This document shows, piece by piece, positions 52,139 through 62,092 of a DNA stretch of 64,000 nt. Position numbers and translations under genes: made by a program. The stretch's first letter is position 1. The number at the start of each line of letters is the position of its first letter. The notes below the pieces were generated by a model. The model was given only the letters and a program-made list of their open reading frames with translations. It was not told the DNA's origin and made no database searches. The DNA comes from Anaerolineae bacterium (GTDB taxonomy: Bacteria > Chloroflexota > Anaerolineae > Aggregatilineales > Phototrophicaceae): the NCBI GenBank assembly GCA_022841825.1, contig JALHQT010000001.1:372001-436000 (forward strand). The letters are read 5' to 3'.

Positions 52139-53296
52139 TTAGAGTTCTCCTTTGGCAGCCTGAACCGCGAGCTGGGCGGCTTGTGTTAAGGTGCTGGCGT
52201 AGCGAACGTTGGGCAGATTTGCTGCTTCGATTATCCTGCGACCCTCCTCGGCGTTTGTCCCGTTCAAGCGGACAATCAATGGGACGTTGGTCGGTACTTC
52301 GCCCAATGCCTGGAGGATACCACGCGCCACTTCGTCACCCCGTGTGATGCCGCCGAAGATGTTGAAGAGGACGGATTTGACTTGTGGGTCGTTGAGGATA
52401 ATGCGCAGCGCCATCGCCACTTTGTCCGCCTGGGCACCGCCACCAATGTCGAGGAAATTGGCGGGACCGTAGCCTTCGCCGCCGTACAGCTTGGTCATGT
52501 CCATCGTCGTCATCGCCAGCCCAGCTCCATTGACCATACAGCCGATGTTGCCGTCGAGTTTGACATAACTTAAGCCTGCATCTCTGGCATGGATGACTTC
52601 AGGGGGATCATCGGACACATCTCGCTGCGCTTCGAGTGCCTGCTGGCGGAACAGCGCGTTATCGTCAATGATCATTTTGCCGTCGAGCGCGAGCAGTTCA
52701 TTCGCATCGGTCACGACCAGCGGATTAATCTCTGCCAGCACTGCGTCAGAACCCACGAAACTTGCGTACAGATTCATCGCTATCTTGGCGAAGGCGCGCC
52801 AATGCTCGCGGGAGAGTCCCATCGCAGCAGCGACATTGCGCGCCTGGTATTCACGAAGACCGAGGAATGGATCGATGTGCTGTTTGATGATCGCGGTCGG
52901 ATTGTCCCTGGCAACGATCTCGATCTCGACGCCACCCTCAGCAGATGCCATCAGCAGAGGTTTTCCGGCAGCGCGATCATTGGTGACGCTCAAATAGATC
53001 TCTTTGGCGATATTGGCAGCCGGTACGACGAGTACTTTGTGGACAATGTGCCCTTTGATTGACATGCCCAGGATCGCGCTGGCTTTTTCCCTCGCTTCTT
53101 CAGGTGTCTGCGCTAACTTGATGCCACCTGCTTTGCCACGCCCACCGACCAGCACCTGCGCCTTGACGACGACCGGAACAGCCATTTCGCGTGCGATGTT
53201 GTAGGCGGCTTCTGCGGTATTGGCGACTCTGCCGGTTTGCACCGGGACGCCATATTTGGCGAACTGTTCCTTCGCCTGATATTCGTGCAAATTCAC
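52139..53296 (-). CDS. sucC: Succinate-CoA ligase, beta subunit
   Basis: ATP-grasp subunit of succinyl-CoA synthetase, 385 residues. It starts (GTG at 53296, GAGG about 7 nt upstream) as [18 protein letters not shown], the family opening; an ATG-like frame from 53341 adds 15 spurious residues. It shows [55 protein letters not shown] and [16 protein letters not shown]. Nucleotide specificity is not assigned. It forms an operon with sucD. Confidence 0.96.
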   Translation of the reverse strand: MNLHEYQAKEQFAKYGVPVQTGRVANTAEAAYNIAREMAVPVVVKAQVLVGGRGKAGGIKLAQTPEEAREKASAILGMSIKGHIVHKVLVVPAANIAKEIYLSVTNDRAAGKPLLMASAEGGVEIEIVARDNPTAIIKQHIDPFLGLREYQARNVAAAMGLSREHWRAFAKIAMNLYASFVGSDAVLAEINPLVVTDANELLALDGKMIIDDNALFRQQALEAQRDVSDDPPEVIHARDAGLSYVKLDGNIGCMVNGAGLAMTTMDMTKLYGGEGYGPANFLDIGGGAQADKVAMALRIILNDPQVKSVLFNIFGGITRGDEVARGILQALGEVPTNVPLIVRLNGTNAEEGRRIIEAANLPNVRYASTLTQAAQLAVQAAKGEL

Positions 53297-53439
53297 GTAT
53301 CTGCCTCGCTTCCGTTGGGTAATGCCACACGAATATAGCAAGTATACCCCTCTGCACGGCTGAAAGCAGAAGCAGGATCATTTAGAACTTGGTGAGGCGG
53401 GCTTTACGAGGCGTACCGTGGGCGCGAAGAAGGGGGCAA

Positions 53440-53478
53440 GGCGAGCACTGTGCTTGCAGCCTGGGCTGCGTGCTCACC
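53440..53478. repeat. Branched hairpin in the sucC upstream region
   Basis: GGCGAGCAC (53440-53448) pairs with GTGCTCACC (53470-53478) with one mismatch, and GCAGC-CTGG-GCTGC (53456-53469) is nested within it. It lies between the DUF503 gene and sucC, both leftward, with no T-run. It may be a leader or partial terminator. The remainder of 53297-53507 shows no gene. Confidence 0.45.
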
Positions 53479-53507
53479 ATTCCGCAGGTGTGCGGGTCGT
53501 CAACCGC

Positions 53508-53798
53508 TCATAAGATCTCGATTTGCTGGTCGCTGATCTCACCGTCGTTCCAGTTCTGCTCTATCCAATTGATGATGTTATTGACCATGCTGTTGGCATG
53601 TGAAGCCGAGTTGCTGACGGTTGCAAATGCGACGACCGCGATTTCCAGCTCATCCTGATCGGCGATTTCGGCGACTGCAAGATTGTATTCGGCACGCATT
53701 TTGGTGAAAAGCGACTTCAAGATACTGCGTTTGAGTTTGATGGAATCGACGCCGCCGAGGTCGAGCGTCAGTGTGCATAGCCCAACGTTGACTTTCAT
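53508..53798 (-). CDS. DUF503 (YlxP-like) protein
   Basis: A 96-residue protein of the DUF503 family, often found beside translation or ribosome-assembly genes. It opens with MKVNVGLCTLTLDLGGVDSIKLKRSI and continues with KMRAEYNLAVAEIADQDELEIAVVAFATVSNSASHAN, matching the family from start to end. The start at 53798 is chosen for this reason; a frame to 53987 reads through unrelated sequence. The function is not established. Confidence 0.88.
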   Translation of the reverse strand: MKVNVGLCTLTLDLGGVDSIKLKRSILKSLFTKMRAEYNLAVAEIADQDELEIAVVAFATVSNSASHANSMVNNIINWIEQNWNDGEISDQQIEIL

Positions 53799-53915
53799 GA
53801 TGATAATTCTGTGGTGCCCTACGCCATGTCTCAAGGGGAAACGCGAGCAAGATCGTCTAGGATTAGGATACCTGAAGCAATCCACTTTTACTACTACTAG
53901 GAAAGCGTGAGGAAC

Positions 53916-54284
53916 ATGGCACGGGTTCTTTGCATTGAGGACGAAACCGAGATGTCCCAGCTCATGGAGATGATATTGAGCCGTCACGGGTATGAGGTGG
54001 ATCTCGCAGCTACAGGGCGAGACGGGTTGTCAATGATTGAACGCCGTCGCCCGAACATTGTCCTGCTCGACCTGATGATGCCCGACATGGATGGATGGCA
54101 GGTTTACAACCAGCTCAAGGCGAATCCTGACACGTCATCTATCCCTGTCATCATCGTGACCGCGCGCGCGCAAGCTACTGAAAAGACGATTGCGATGAAG
54201 GTGGCGCAGGTCGATGACTATATCGTCAAGCCATTTAATCCAACGCAACTGGTTGAAACAGTTGCCGAAATTCTTGCACGATAA
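53916..54284 (+). CDS. CheY-like response regulator, single receiver domain
   Basis: A 122-residue receiver domain without output domain. Motifs: VLCIEDETEM (acidic pair), IVLLDLMMPDMDGWQ (phospho-acceptor Asp), VIIVTARAQ (Thr switch) and YIVKPFNP (Lys). ATG 53916 gives the family opening MARVLCIEDE; a GTG at 53907 is also possible. No kinase is adjacent; the orphan kinase at 28487 is one candidate partner, by inference only. Confidence 0.93.
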   Translation: MARVLCIEDETEMSQLMEMILSRHGYEVDLAATGRDGLSMIERRRPNIVLLDLMMPDMDGWQVYNQLKANPDTSSIPVIIVTARAQATEKTIAMKVAQVDDYIVKPFNPTQLVETVAEILAR

Positions 54285-54430
54285 CCGACAGCATTCGAGC
54301 GCAGCAGGGGAGCCGGGTTTGCCCCCGAATACGCGAACCGGAATACTTCGGTTGCCATGTAATTGAACGAATTTGTGTTATAGTTCCGATAGGTTTACCC
54401 AGTCATGGCTTAATCAATCGGAGTCTGTTT

Positions 54431-55999
54431 ATGCGCAAACGACTTTTCCTCGCAACACTCTTGATTGTGGCTCTTTTTGTGATTGCGGTGCCCGCCGCGT
54501 TTGGGCAGAGCAATCTGCTTGTGAATCCCGGATTTGAGCCACCATTCACCGCAGTCGGTGGTAACCAGCTTGTCCAGGTTGCTGAGGGCTGGACACCCTG
54601 GAACGTGGCACAAGCTGCGGGCGACTCCTCGTCACAGAATGTGCAGCCGGAATACCTCCCCGCTTCCAATACCAGTGACAGCCTTGGTATCCCGCGCATC
54701 CAGGCTGGTTCTGACGCACAACAGTTTTCATCCTTCTTCGCAACATTCACGGGCGGCGTGTTCCAGCGCGTGTCCGGGCTGCCAAGCGGAACGGATGTCA
54801 CATTCCGCGTTTCCGCGTATGTGTGGTCATCGGCATTTGATGACCCAGATCTTAGCGATGATGACGGCGGTGTCCTCGTCCAGGTCGGTATTGATCCGAC
54901 GGGTGGCGAGGATGGTGAAAGTTCGAGCATTATTTGGTCACCTGCGGTACAGCAGTATGATGCTTTTGTCGAACACTCGGTGACCACGCGGACGACAGGC
55001 GCAAGTGCCAGCGTTTGGATCCGTGCTATCGTCAGCTTCCCAACCAAGAATAATGTCGTCTACGTGGACGAAGCCTCGCTGCAGGTCGCAGGCGGAACGG
55101 CACCGACGGCAACTCCTGTTGCGCCAACCGCGACCCCTGTTGCAGCGACCGCGACACCCGTACCGCCCACTGCGACACCGGTTGCGCCGACCGCGACTAC
55201 AGCCGCAGGCGTTTCTACCAATACTCCAGCGCCCGCGACATCCACGTCTACGACCACCGCACCGACGGCAACGCCTGTGCCGCCGACAGCCACACCTGTG
55301 CCGCCGACGGCGACCACCGTGCCGCCGACCAATACGCCAATTCCGGCGACCAATACACCGCCACCCATTTCGTCCGATTTTCCAGGACGGATCATTCATA
55401 CTGTACGCCCAGGCGACACCGTGTCGCGCCTTGCGACATTGTATGGCAGTACAACCCAGGCGATCATTTCGGCAAATGGACTTGACGAACAGGCGTTGAT
55501 CTTCGTTGGGCAGGGGCTGGTGATTCCTGTTCGGTTGTCGGCACCTGCTACGGCGACCCCGACTGCTACGCCGCAGGTCATCGTCGTAACTGCAACGCCC
55601 GTTGTCCCCGCACCGACCGCAACCCCACAACCTGCACCCGGTGGGACGACCGTCTATGTGGTTCAACCCGGAGACACTCTGCGCCGCATCGCGCTGCGCT
55701 TTAACACGACAGTCTCAGCTCTGGCGCAGTTGAACGGTATCACCAACGTGAACTACATCCAGGTTGGGCAGCGCCTGACGGTGCCCGGTTCGGCACCCGC
55801 GCCAACGCCCGTACCGCCGACGTCGGCACCCGGACCCACCGCGACCCCAGCACAAGCCCGGACGTATCGCGTCCAACCCGGCGATACGCTTTATCGGATC
55901 GCGCTGCGTTTTGGCGTGTCGATGCGTGGGCTGCAACAGGCGAATGGCATCACCGATCCGAACCGCATTTTCTGGGGACAGGTGTTGACAATTCCATAG
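54431..55999 (+). CDS. Secreted protein with three LysM domains and Thr/Pro linker
   Basis: A 522-residue exported protein. The signal peptide (about 1-27, FVIAVPAAFGQ) is followed by a carbohydrate-binding-like beta domain (about 30-215, NLLVNPGFEPPF, SGLPSGTDVTFRVSAYVW), a long TATPVPPTATP-type linker (about 217-315) and three LysM modules (about 320-365, 400-445 and 478-522) that open IIHTVRPGDTVSRLA, VYVVQPGDTLRRIA and RTYRVQPGDTLYRIA. LysM modules bind glycan of peptidoglycan or chitin. It is the first gene of an envelope cluster and probably has its own promoter near 54379. Confidence 0.87.
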   Translation: MRKRLFLATLLIVALFVIAVPAAFGQSNLLVNPGFEPPFTAVGGNQLVQVAEGWTPWNVAQAAGDSSSQNVQPEYLPASNTSDSLGIPRIQAGSDAQQFSSFFATFTGGVFQRVSGLPSGTDVTFRVSAYVWSSAFDDPDLSDDDGGVLVQVGIDPTGGEDGESSSIIWSPAVQQYDAFVEHSVTTRTTGASASVWIRAIVSFPTKNNVVYVDEASLQVAGGTAPTATPVAPTATPVAATATPVPPTATPVAPTATTAAGVSTNTPAPATSTSTTTAPTATPVPPTATPVPPTATTVPPTNTPIPATNTPPPISSDFPGRIIHTVRPGDTVSRLATLYGSTTQAIISANGLDEQALIFVGQGLVIPVRLSAPATATPTATPQVIVVTATPVVPAPTATPQPAPGGTTVYVVQPGDTLRRIALRFNTTVSALAQLNGITNVNYIQVGQRLTVPGSAPAPTPVPPTSAPGPTATPAQARTYRVQPGDTLYRIALRFGVSMRGLQQANGITDPNRIFWGQVLTIP

Positions 56000-56030
56000 C
56001 CTTGACCTGCGTCGACATATGGTAGGGTAG

Positions 56031-56058
56031 CAAGGGGCGCGAATGCTCGCGTCCCTTG
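56031..56058 (+). terminator. Strong hairpin after the LysM gene
   Basis: CAAGGGGCGCGA (56031-56042) and TCGCGTCCCTTG (56047-56058) pair over 12 bp with one G-U and a 4-nt loop. No T-run follows, so it may act as a stabiliser or partial terminator. Confidence 0.5.
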
Positions 56059-56091
56059 TGCATCCTTGATGTGGATTAAAGGTTGGGATCA

Positions 56092-56472
56092 ATGGCGTCG
56101 TGGCGTATTCTGCAAAATGACAGTACTCAGCAGATTATCCTGAAGCGAGTTCAATTGTGTGAGAGTTTCTGGTGTCATTTTCGCGGATTGATGCTGATCA
56201 AACACTTGCCTGCGGACAATGGGTTGTTGTTTGTGACCGGGCGCGAGAGTAAGGCACAAACGACCATACACATGTTCTTCATGCGCTTTCCCATAGGCGT
56301 GGTCTGGCTCGACAGCGAGCGGCGGGTGGTGGATGCCCAGCTTGCAAAGCCCTGGCGTCCTGCTTACGCTCCCTGCGCTCCTGCGCAGTACTTTCTTGAA
56401 GCCAATGTCAGCATCCTCGACCGTGTAAAGGTGGGCGATGTCCTCCGCTTTGATGAGCCTTCTAACCCGTAA
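56092..56472 (+). CDS. DUF192 family protein
   Basis: A 126-residue protein with the DUF192 core: FRGLMLIKHLPADNGLLFV, TIHMFFMRFPIGVVWLD, and the C-terminal ANVSILDRVKVGDVLRF. Many members are exported, but no signal peptide is visible here. The function is unknown. The start at 56092 (MASWRILQND) is the likely one. The next gene starts within its last 35 bases, which suggests coupling. Confidence 0.9.
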   Translation: MASWRILQNDSTQQIILKRVQLCESFWCHFRGLMLIKHLPADNGLLFVTGRESKAQTTIHMFFMRFPIGVVWLDSERRVVDAQLAKPWRPAYAPCAPAQYFLEANVSILDRVKVGDVLRFDEPSNP

Positions 56473-57745
56473 ATCGGCGCGTACGCTTTGGTGGCGTGTG
56501 GTTCCAGCAGTGCTTGTGTGGTTTGTCCTGGCAGCATCACTCGCTGCGCAGGACAATCCGCCTGGTGTTGGCATTCATGTTGTCCAGCGCGGTGAAAACC
56601 TCTACCGAATTGCGCAGTCCTACGGGGTGCCGCTCGATACTCTTGTGCAGATGAACGGAATGGCTGACCCTGGTAGGCTTCAGGTCGGCGACCGCTTGCT
56701 GGTGCCTCTCGCAGTGGCAGGCGGGGAACCACAAATTTCCGCGCCTGTGATCGCCCTGAGTGATGAGGTGTACCATGTTGTGCTGCCCGGCGAGACGCTC
56801 TTTCGTATTGCGACTCAGTACGGTGCGAGCCTGAATGCGGTGGTCGAAGCCAACGCCATTACTGACTCCAGCCTGATTTACCCCGGACAGACGCTTCTCA
56901 TTCCGGGAGTGCAGCCGCCTCAGCTTTCGGGAGATTTGCCGCCGATTGTCAGCGACATCAGCATCCAGCCGCAGGTCTTTGTCACAGGGCGCACTGGGAT
57001 GATCAGGCTTGTTACGTCAGCACCTGCCGCCGTGAGCGGTTCGTTTCTGGGGAGGTCGCTTCGTGTTGCGTCCGATCCAACAGGGCTGATCCACTCGCTG
57101 ATCTTTGGATTGCCAATGGACAGCGCCGCTGGGATCTCTCCTGTGACATTGTCTGTTGCCGACAGTGCGGGAGGGACATTCACGGTGAGTGCGGATGTTC
57201 AGGTTGTGGCGAACCAGTTTGCGACCGAATCCCTGACAATTCCGGATGATCGCCTGGTGTTGCTCGGCACAGAGGTCGATGCTGCAGAAGGTGAGACGAT
57301 ACGTGCGGCGATGAGTGGCTACACTAACGATCGGTTGTTTAATGGATTGATGGGGCTGCCCGCAGCGGCAGCCGTGACGTCGCCTTTTGGCTCGACTCGT
57401 TCCTACAACGGAGGTGTTCTGCAACGCCTGCATCTCGGCACTGACTTCGCTGGCGCGCCAGGGTCAGCTATCTTTGCCCCGGCAGATGGGATTGTGGTGT
57501 TTTCGGGTGCCCTGGATGTACGTGGTCTGGCAACAATAATCGATCATGGTTGGGGTGTCTACACAGGTTATTGGCATCAGACGGAAACCTACGTGGTTCC
57601 CAGCGATCGAGTCGTTGCAGGTCAAGTGATCGGCACGATTGGAATGAGCGGGCGGGCAACGGGACCTCATCTGCATTGGGAAATGTGGGTGAATGGTGTT
57701 CCGGTTGACGCGATGCAGTGGGTTCAACAGTCGTTTTCGCCATGA
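56438..57745 (+). CDS. LysM and M23 peptidase protein
   Basis: A 435-residue exported cell-wall protein. A signal/anchor segment (about 18-37, VVPAVLVWFVLAASLAAQ) is followed by two LysM modules (about 46-92 and 110-155: IHVVQRGENLYRIAQSYGV and YHVVLPGETLFRIATQYGA), an unassigned beta-rich domain (about 165-305) and an M23 peptidase domain at about 310-435 with HLGTDFAG (His, Asp) and GPHLHWEMW (His). It probably binds and cuts peptidoglycan. It overlaps DUF192 by 35 nt and the GH31-like gene by 4 nt. Confidence 0.9.
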   Translation: MSSALMSLLTRKSARTLWWRVVPAVLVWFVLAASLAAQDNPPGVGIHVVQRGENLYRIAQSYGVPLDTLVQMNGMADPGRLQVGDRLLVPLAVAGGEPQISAPVIALSDEVYHVVLPGETLFRIATQYGASLNAVVEANAITDSSLIYPGQTLLIPGVQPPQLSGDLPPIVSDISIQPQVFVTGRTGMIRLVTSAPAAVSGSFLGRSLRVASDPTGLIHSLIFGLPMDSAAGISPVTLSVADSAGGTFTVSADVQVVANQFATESLTIPDDRLVLLGTEVDAAEGETIRAAMSGYTNDRLFNGLMGLPAAAAVTSPFGSTRSYNGGVLQRLHLGTDFAGAPGSAIFAPADGIVVFSGALDVRGLATIIDHGWGVYTGYWHQTETYVVPSDRVVAGQVIGTIGMSGRATGPHLHWEMWVNGVPVDAMQWVQQSFSP

Positions 57746-60249
57746 TCAGTCGACTCTTTCGACGCGGGCTATCCCCTGGGCGTACGGAACCCCCCGCGCC
57801 ACCGTCGCCCATTGTGCGCTATCGGAAGCGGGCGCGCTACGGTATTTTGTCACTTACGCCAGAAGAGGTCAGCACGCTTGCTGCCGAGGAGAAGGCTCAC
57901 CGCCCGGCAGGTCGGGCGGCGCTGATCTCGCAGACAGGCACTGCGAGCGGGAACATCAAGCGCATAGCCCCTACGGAGCGAGGCGCTGAAATCCTCGGCG
58001 ATGCAGGGAGAACCCGACTCGAATGGATCGCGGCAGACTGCCTTCGCATCTCGCGTTCAAGTGGCGATGCATTCGTGGTATCCGAGGCGACTGACGCACC
58101 GAGCGCACCCCTGAGCCTGGAATGGGCGGATGAGGCGGATGTTTTTCGGATGTCATCGGGGTCTGCTTCGTGCATGATCAGCAAACGCGATGGCTCTGTT
58201 TCGATGCGCCTCGGCGACGGTCCAATCGCGTACCAGGAAATACTCCCCCCGCACATGACTCCCGATGGGCGGATGCAGCATGCTGTTGCGCTGCCGCCTG
58301 GCGTGATGTGCAGCGGCTTTGGCGCTCATGTCAACCCGATCAACGTGCGCGGTATGCAACTTGATGTTTATTCGAGTGCGAGGAATGGATTCATTGCTCC
58401 CGTACCGTTCATGTTGCTGACAGCTCCCGACTTCAGTTGCGGCGTATTCTGGCGCACTTCAGCACCACTATCTGTGGATGCTGGCAGAAGACGTGACGGC
58501 GAGTTGACCGTCACGCTGGATGAGGAACAACTCGATTACACGATCATGGTGAGTTCGTCGCCGGTGGGCGTACTCGCGCGCTTCTCCTCCTTGCTGCCCT
58601 CGCTGGCGCTGCCCCCGTTATGGGCGTTGGGTCTTCATGTTGGGGGCGATGCATTTGATAGCGCGCATCACGTCAATCTCCTGATGCGTGAGCTGCGCGA
58701 TCGTGGGCTGCCGGTCGCCGCGCTCCAGTTAGGTGGCATGGCGATGGATGATGGTCGCCCGCTGACTCTCAACGCGGAAAGATTCCTAGACCTTTCCGAG
58801 ATGGTGGACAATCTGCACCAGGTTGGCATCCAGGTCATTCTCGAAGTTCATCCCGCAATTCGAGTGGATGAGACCTATCCCTTGTATGCGAGCGGCACGA
58901 GCCGAAGTGTCTTCGCTGCCTATGCCGATGGCACATCTGTTCGCGCTGCTGCTGCGATGGGGATCAGCGTCTTTCCGGACTTTATGCGAGAGGAGGTGCG
59001 CACCTGGTGGGCAGAGCAGATGCGCCCGCTCGTGCGCTCCGGCATCGATGGTATCGGTGTCTACTCCGCTGGTCCCGATGTTATTCGTGAGGGGGAATTC
59101 GATGACCTGCCGGAAGGGACACAACACCAGCTTAACGGCGCAGCCATCGCACATTCGTCCGTGCGGTCACGCTACAGTGGTCAGATGTCCAGCGCATGTT
59201 GTGCTGCCCTGGAGAAAGATCGGAGTGCGCTGCGCTCGTTCGTGCGTCAGGCGAGTGGTGGGACAGAGATTTCGCAGTATGGTGCCCTTTCGGTCGAGAC
59301 CGCGGGCGACTGGGATGGCTTGAAGGCAGCAGTGCGGGGCGTTCTGAATGCAGGCGTGAGTGGCATACACCTCGCGGGCTTGGAGATTGACGTGCGTGAT
59401 GGCGAGATGATGGTTCGCGCAATGCAGGCGGGAGCCTTGATGCCCAGTCTTCTCATGACGATGAGTCGAACTGCTGACGTGTCTCCCTGGCGTTTTGACG
59501 AGGAGATTGATCAGGCAATTCGCGAAACGCTGACTCTGCGCACGCGCCTGCTTTCATACCTCTATACGTGTGTTGCGTTGGCACGCGAGTATGGCGCTCC
59601 CATTATTCGTCCGCTTTGGATGTTTGACCCTGCCAATGCATCGCGCTACGACTCTGACGATGCGTTTATGATTGGTGACCATGTTTTGGCGGCACCCGTT
59701 CTTAGCGAAGGCACAAGGGCACGCTCGCTGTACCTCCCGCACGGCTTGTGGTACAACTATTGGACGAACGAGCCACTCGATGGTGGCACAGTTCATCAGC
59801 TTCAAGCACCGCTGAATCGGCTGCCGCTGCTGGTGAGGGCTGGTGCTGTGCTGCGTATTTCGCCGGACATGGATGAGGCAGGCGGAAGACTGCGCGTATA
59901 CGCGGGCAGCAGCGACTCGACATCTTATGATGATGCTGGAGAGGGATACTCGTATCTGCATGGGGATTACCGTTGGGTGTACCATACCTGCCGATGGGAA
60001 ACGAACCGGAATTTCGTAGTCACTCGTCGCCGTACCGGTGGGTTTTTTCCATCGGATAAGCGTCTGCGCATCGAGGTGGTCGGGTTGGGTGAGACCCCTG
60101 ATGAGGTACGCCTGGATCGCTACGGTGCCCCGCTCTGGTACTTCGATCAGGGTGTCCTGGAAGTTGTCGCCGACGACGAGGTCGCCCGTGTGGAAGCCTG
60201 GTTAGCGGGCAGCCCGACATCACCGACCCGCAAAAGACGGGCGCTATAG
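57742..60249 (+). CDS. GH31-like protein with altered active site
   Basis: An 835-residue protein of the glycoside hydrolase 31 fold, which usually cleaves alpha-glucosides, xylosides or galactosides. The scaffold is clear: PPLWALGLHVGG, REEVRTWWAEQMRPLVRSGIDG, VLNAGVSGIHLAGLEID, RTRLLSYLYTCVALAREYG, PIIRPLW and VLAAPVL. However, the segment that should read FWxDMNEP after SGIDG is IGVYSAGP: Tyr441 lies where the nucleophile Asp is expected. The early IWLDIDYM region is LGGMAMDD. The general acid candidate Asp523 (TAGDWDGL) is kept. ATG 57742 overlaps the LysM-M23 stop. It is probably a non-hydrolytic relative or a binding protein. Confidence 0.83.
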   Translation: MISRLFRRGLSPGRTEPPAPPSPIVRYRKRARYGILSLTPEEVSTLAAEEKAHRPAGRAALISQTGTASGNIKRIAPTERGAEILGDAGRTRLEWIAADCLRISRSSGDAFVVSEATDAPSAPLSLEWADEADVFRMSSGSASCMISKRDGSVSMRLGDGPIAYQEILPPHMTPDGRMQHAVALPPGVMCSGFGAHVNPINVRGMQLDVYSSARNGFIAPVPFMLLTAPDFSCGVFWRTSAPLSVDAGRRRDGELTVTLDEEQLDYTIMVSSSPVGVLARFSSLLPSLALPPLWALGLHVGGDAFDSAHHVNLLMRELRDRGLPVAALQLGGMAMDDGRPLTLNAERFLDLSEMVDNLHQVGIQVILEVHPAIRVDETYPLYASGTSRSVFAAYADGTSVRAAAAMGISVFPDFMREEVRTWWAEQMRPLVRSGIDGIGVYSAGPDVIREGEFDDLPEGTQHQLNGAAIAHSSVRSRYSGQMSSACCAALEKDRSALRSFVRQASGGTEISQYGALSVETAGDWDGLKAAVRGVLNAGVSGIHLAGLEIDVRDGEMMVRAMQAGALMPSLLMTMSRTADVSPWRFDEEIDQAIRETLTLRTRLLSYLYTCVALAREYGAPIIRPLWMFDPANASRYDSDDAFMIGDHVLAAPVLSEGTRARSLYLPHGLWYNYWTNEPLDGGTVHQLQAPLNRLPLLVRAGAVLRISPDMDEAGGRLRVYAGSSDSTSYDDAGEGYSYLHGDYRWVYHTCRWETNRNFVVTRRRTGGFFPSDKRLRIEVVGLGETPDEVRLDRYGAPLWYFDQGVLEVVADDEVARVEAWLAGSPTSPTRKRRAL

Positions 60250-60407
60250 AGCGTTGTCCGACGCGCCCAAGGCATACTTCTCTCCGTGCATGTTGTTTCT
60301 TGTAATAATGTTCATGACCTGTGGCAACACGCTCCCGGATTGCCCCTGACTTGACTGCATCGTCGAAGATCGCATGTGAACAGCGAATTATGGTTGAGGA
60401 TGGCAGG

Positions 60408-61631
60408 ATGTATATCGAGGCGAACAGCACGAATGTGCCCGATGCGCGGGGTTACTTTGGTGATTTTGGCGGGCGATTCGTGCCGGAAACGCTGATGCCC
60501 GCGCTGGACGAACTGACGACCGCGTACTATGAAGCGTTAGCCGATAGCGAATTTCAGGCGCGTCTGGCGAACATCCAGAGGACGTACACCGGTCGCCCGA
60601 CGCCCTTGACTTACGCGGCACGCCTGAGCGAACAGCTAGGCGGTGCGCGTATCTACCTCAAGCGCGAAGACCTGGCACACACCGGCGCGCACAAAATCAA
60701 CAACGCTCTGGGGCAGGCGCTCCTTGCGCAGCGGATGGGCAAGAAGCGCGTGGTGGCGGAGACGGGCGCGGGGCAGCATGGCGTCGCCAGCGCAACGGCG
60801 TCGGCACTGCTGGGGTTGGAATGCCATGTGTACATGGGTAGCGTGGATATTGCACGTCAGCGTCCGAATGTCTTTCGGATGAAACTGCTCGGCGCGAATG
60901 TCATCCCGGTGGAGAGCGGAAGCAAGACGCTCAAGGATGCCATCAACGAGGCGATCCGCGACTGGGTGACCAACGTCGAGACGACCTTTTACTCGCTGGG
61001 TTCGGCGCTGGGTCCCCATCCATATCCCATGATGGTGCGCGACTTTCAGAGCGTGATCGGAATTGAAGCGCGCGGGCAAATCCTGGAGCAGGCGGGGCAG
61101 CTCCCCGATGTGTGCATCGCCTGCGTCGGCGGCGGTAGCAACGCGATTGGGTTGTTTCATGCCTTTCGTCAGGATGAGGCAGTCGATCTTGTCGGCGTGG
61201 AAGCAGGCGGGCATGGCGTCGCAAGCGGCGAGCACGCCGCTCGTTTCGCCGATCCGGACATCGGTCGTCTGGGGGTGCTGCATGGGACAAAGTCGTTCGT
61301 GATGCAGGACTCAGACGGGCAGATCGTGAATACGCACAGCATTTCGGCGGGGCTGGATTACCCATCCGTCGGACCTGAACATGCCTTCCTGCGCCAAAGC
61401 GAGCGCGCATACTACACCTACGCGACGGACGACGAGGCATTGGATGCCTTGCAGACGCTCAGTAAGCTGGAAGGGATCATTCCCGCGCTCGAAAGCGCGC
61501 ACGCTGTCGCCGAAGCGATCAAGCGCGCGCCGACTATGCCGAAGGATGCGGTCATGCTGGTGAATTTGTCCGGACGCGGCGACAAAGACCTCGATACGGT
61601 CATCTCGGCACTGGCGGGGCGAGAAGGATGA
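60408..61631 (+). CDS. trpB: Tryptophan synthase, beta subunit
   Basis: PLP enzyme subunit, 407 residues, that joins indole and serine to form tryptophan. It shows [21 protein letters not shown], the PLP lysine in [12 protein letters not shown] (Lys96), [30 protein letters not shown] and the C-terminal [11 protein letters not shown]. The start at 60408 is preferred because GAGG lies 8 nt upstream and the length fits; a frame from 60321 adds an unlikely leader. First gene of a compact group that ends with trpA and aroH; the upstream 158 bp show no T-box or trp leader peptide. Confidence 0.97.
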   Translation: MYIEANSTNVPDARGYFGDFGGRFVPETLMPALDELTTAYYEALADSEFQARLANIQRTYTGRPTPLTYAARLSEQLGGARIYLKREDLAHTGAHKINNALGQALLAQRMGKKRVVAETGAGQHGVASATASALLGLECHVYMGSVDIARQRPNVFRMKLLGANVIPVESGSKTLKDAINEAIRDWVTNVETTFYSLGSALGPHPYPMMVRDFQSVIGIEARGQILEQAGQLPDVCIACVGGGSNAIGLFHAFRQDEAVDLVGVEAGGHGVASGEHAARFADPDIGRLGVLHGTKSFVMQDSDGQIVNTHSISAGLDYPSVGPEHAFLRQSERAYYTYATDDEALDALQTLSKLEGIIPALESAHAVAEAIKRAPTMPKDAVMLVNLSGRGDKDLDTVISALAGREG

Positions 61632-62092
61632 GAGAGGGTTTTCAGCTTACCGAACGGAATCGCGCGGTGGTAGGCATGATTCTTTACACCGACGATGGGC
61701 GAGTACTCTTGCAGCAGCGCGATGATAAGCCGGAGATTCCATATCCAGGGTTCTGGACGTTGTTTGGCGGGGCAGTCGAAGCGGGCGAAACACCCGACGA
61801 GGCAGTGCACCGCGAACTGATGGAGGAGCTTAGTATTTCACTGCCGATGGCGTTTTGGCACGACTATGTGTGCCCGGTGCGCAGCAAACCTGGCGGCGTC
61901 ACGACGCGCAACTTTGTATACACGGCACGGTTGGTGCAGCCTGTCGAGTCTCTGACCCTGTACGAGGGGCAGGCGATGCGGCTTTTCTCGCCTTCAGAAG
62001 CGATGCGGCTTGAACTGGCGTATGCGCAGAGCGGGGTGCTGCGTGGGTGGTTTGATGTCGGCATCAATGGCGGCGGGTGCGGCACCGTATGA
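61628..62092 (+). CDS. NUDIX hydrolase
   Basis: A 154-residue pyrophosphohydrolase of the NUDIX family. The NUDIX box reads [24 protein letters not shown], i.e. G-x5-E-x7-RE-x2-EE-x-S with the last Gly replaced. Substrates could be nucleoside diphosphate derivatives, dinucleotides or sugar nucleotides; the sequence does not tell. It overlaps trpB by 4 nt (ATGA) and the following gene by 4 nt, so it is translated with the tryptophan genes, though no known step needs it. Confidence 0.9.
   Translation: MREGFQLTERNRAVVGMILYTDDGRVLLQQRDDKPEIPYPGFWTLFGGAVEAGETPDEAVHRELMEELSISLPMAFWHDYVCPVRSKPGGVTTRNFVYTARLVQPVESLTLYEGQAMRLFSPSEAMRLELAYAQSGVLRGWFDVGINGGGCGTV

Noticed and set aside
55080-55370. Repetitive DNA that could be read as a tandem repeat array
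   Set aside because: It encodes a Thr/Pro/Ala linker of a secreted protein; the repeat is protein-level low complexity.
60250-60407. T-box, attenuator or trp leader before trpB
   Set aside because: No T-box core sequence, no Trp codon run and no terminator hairpin was seen.
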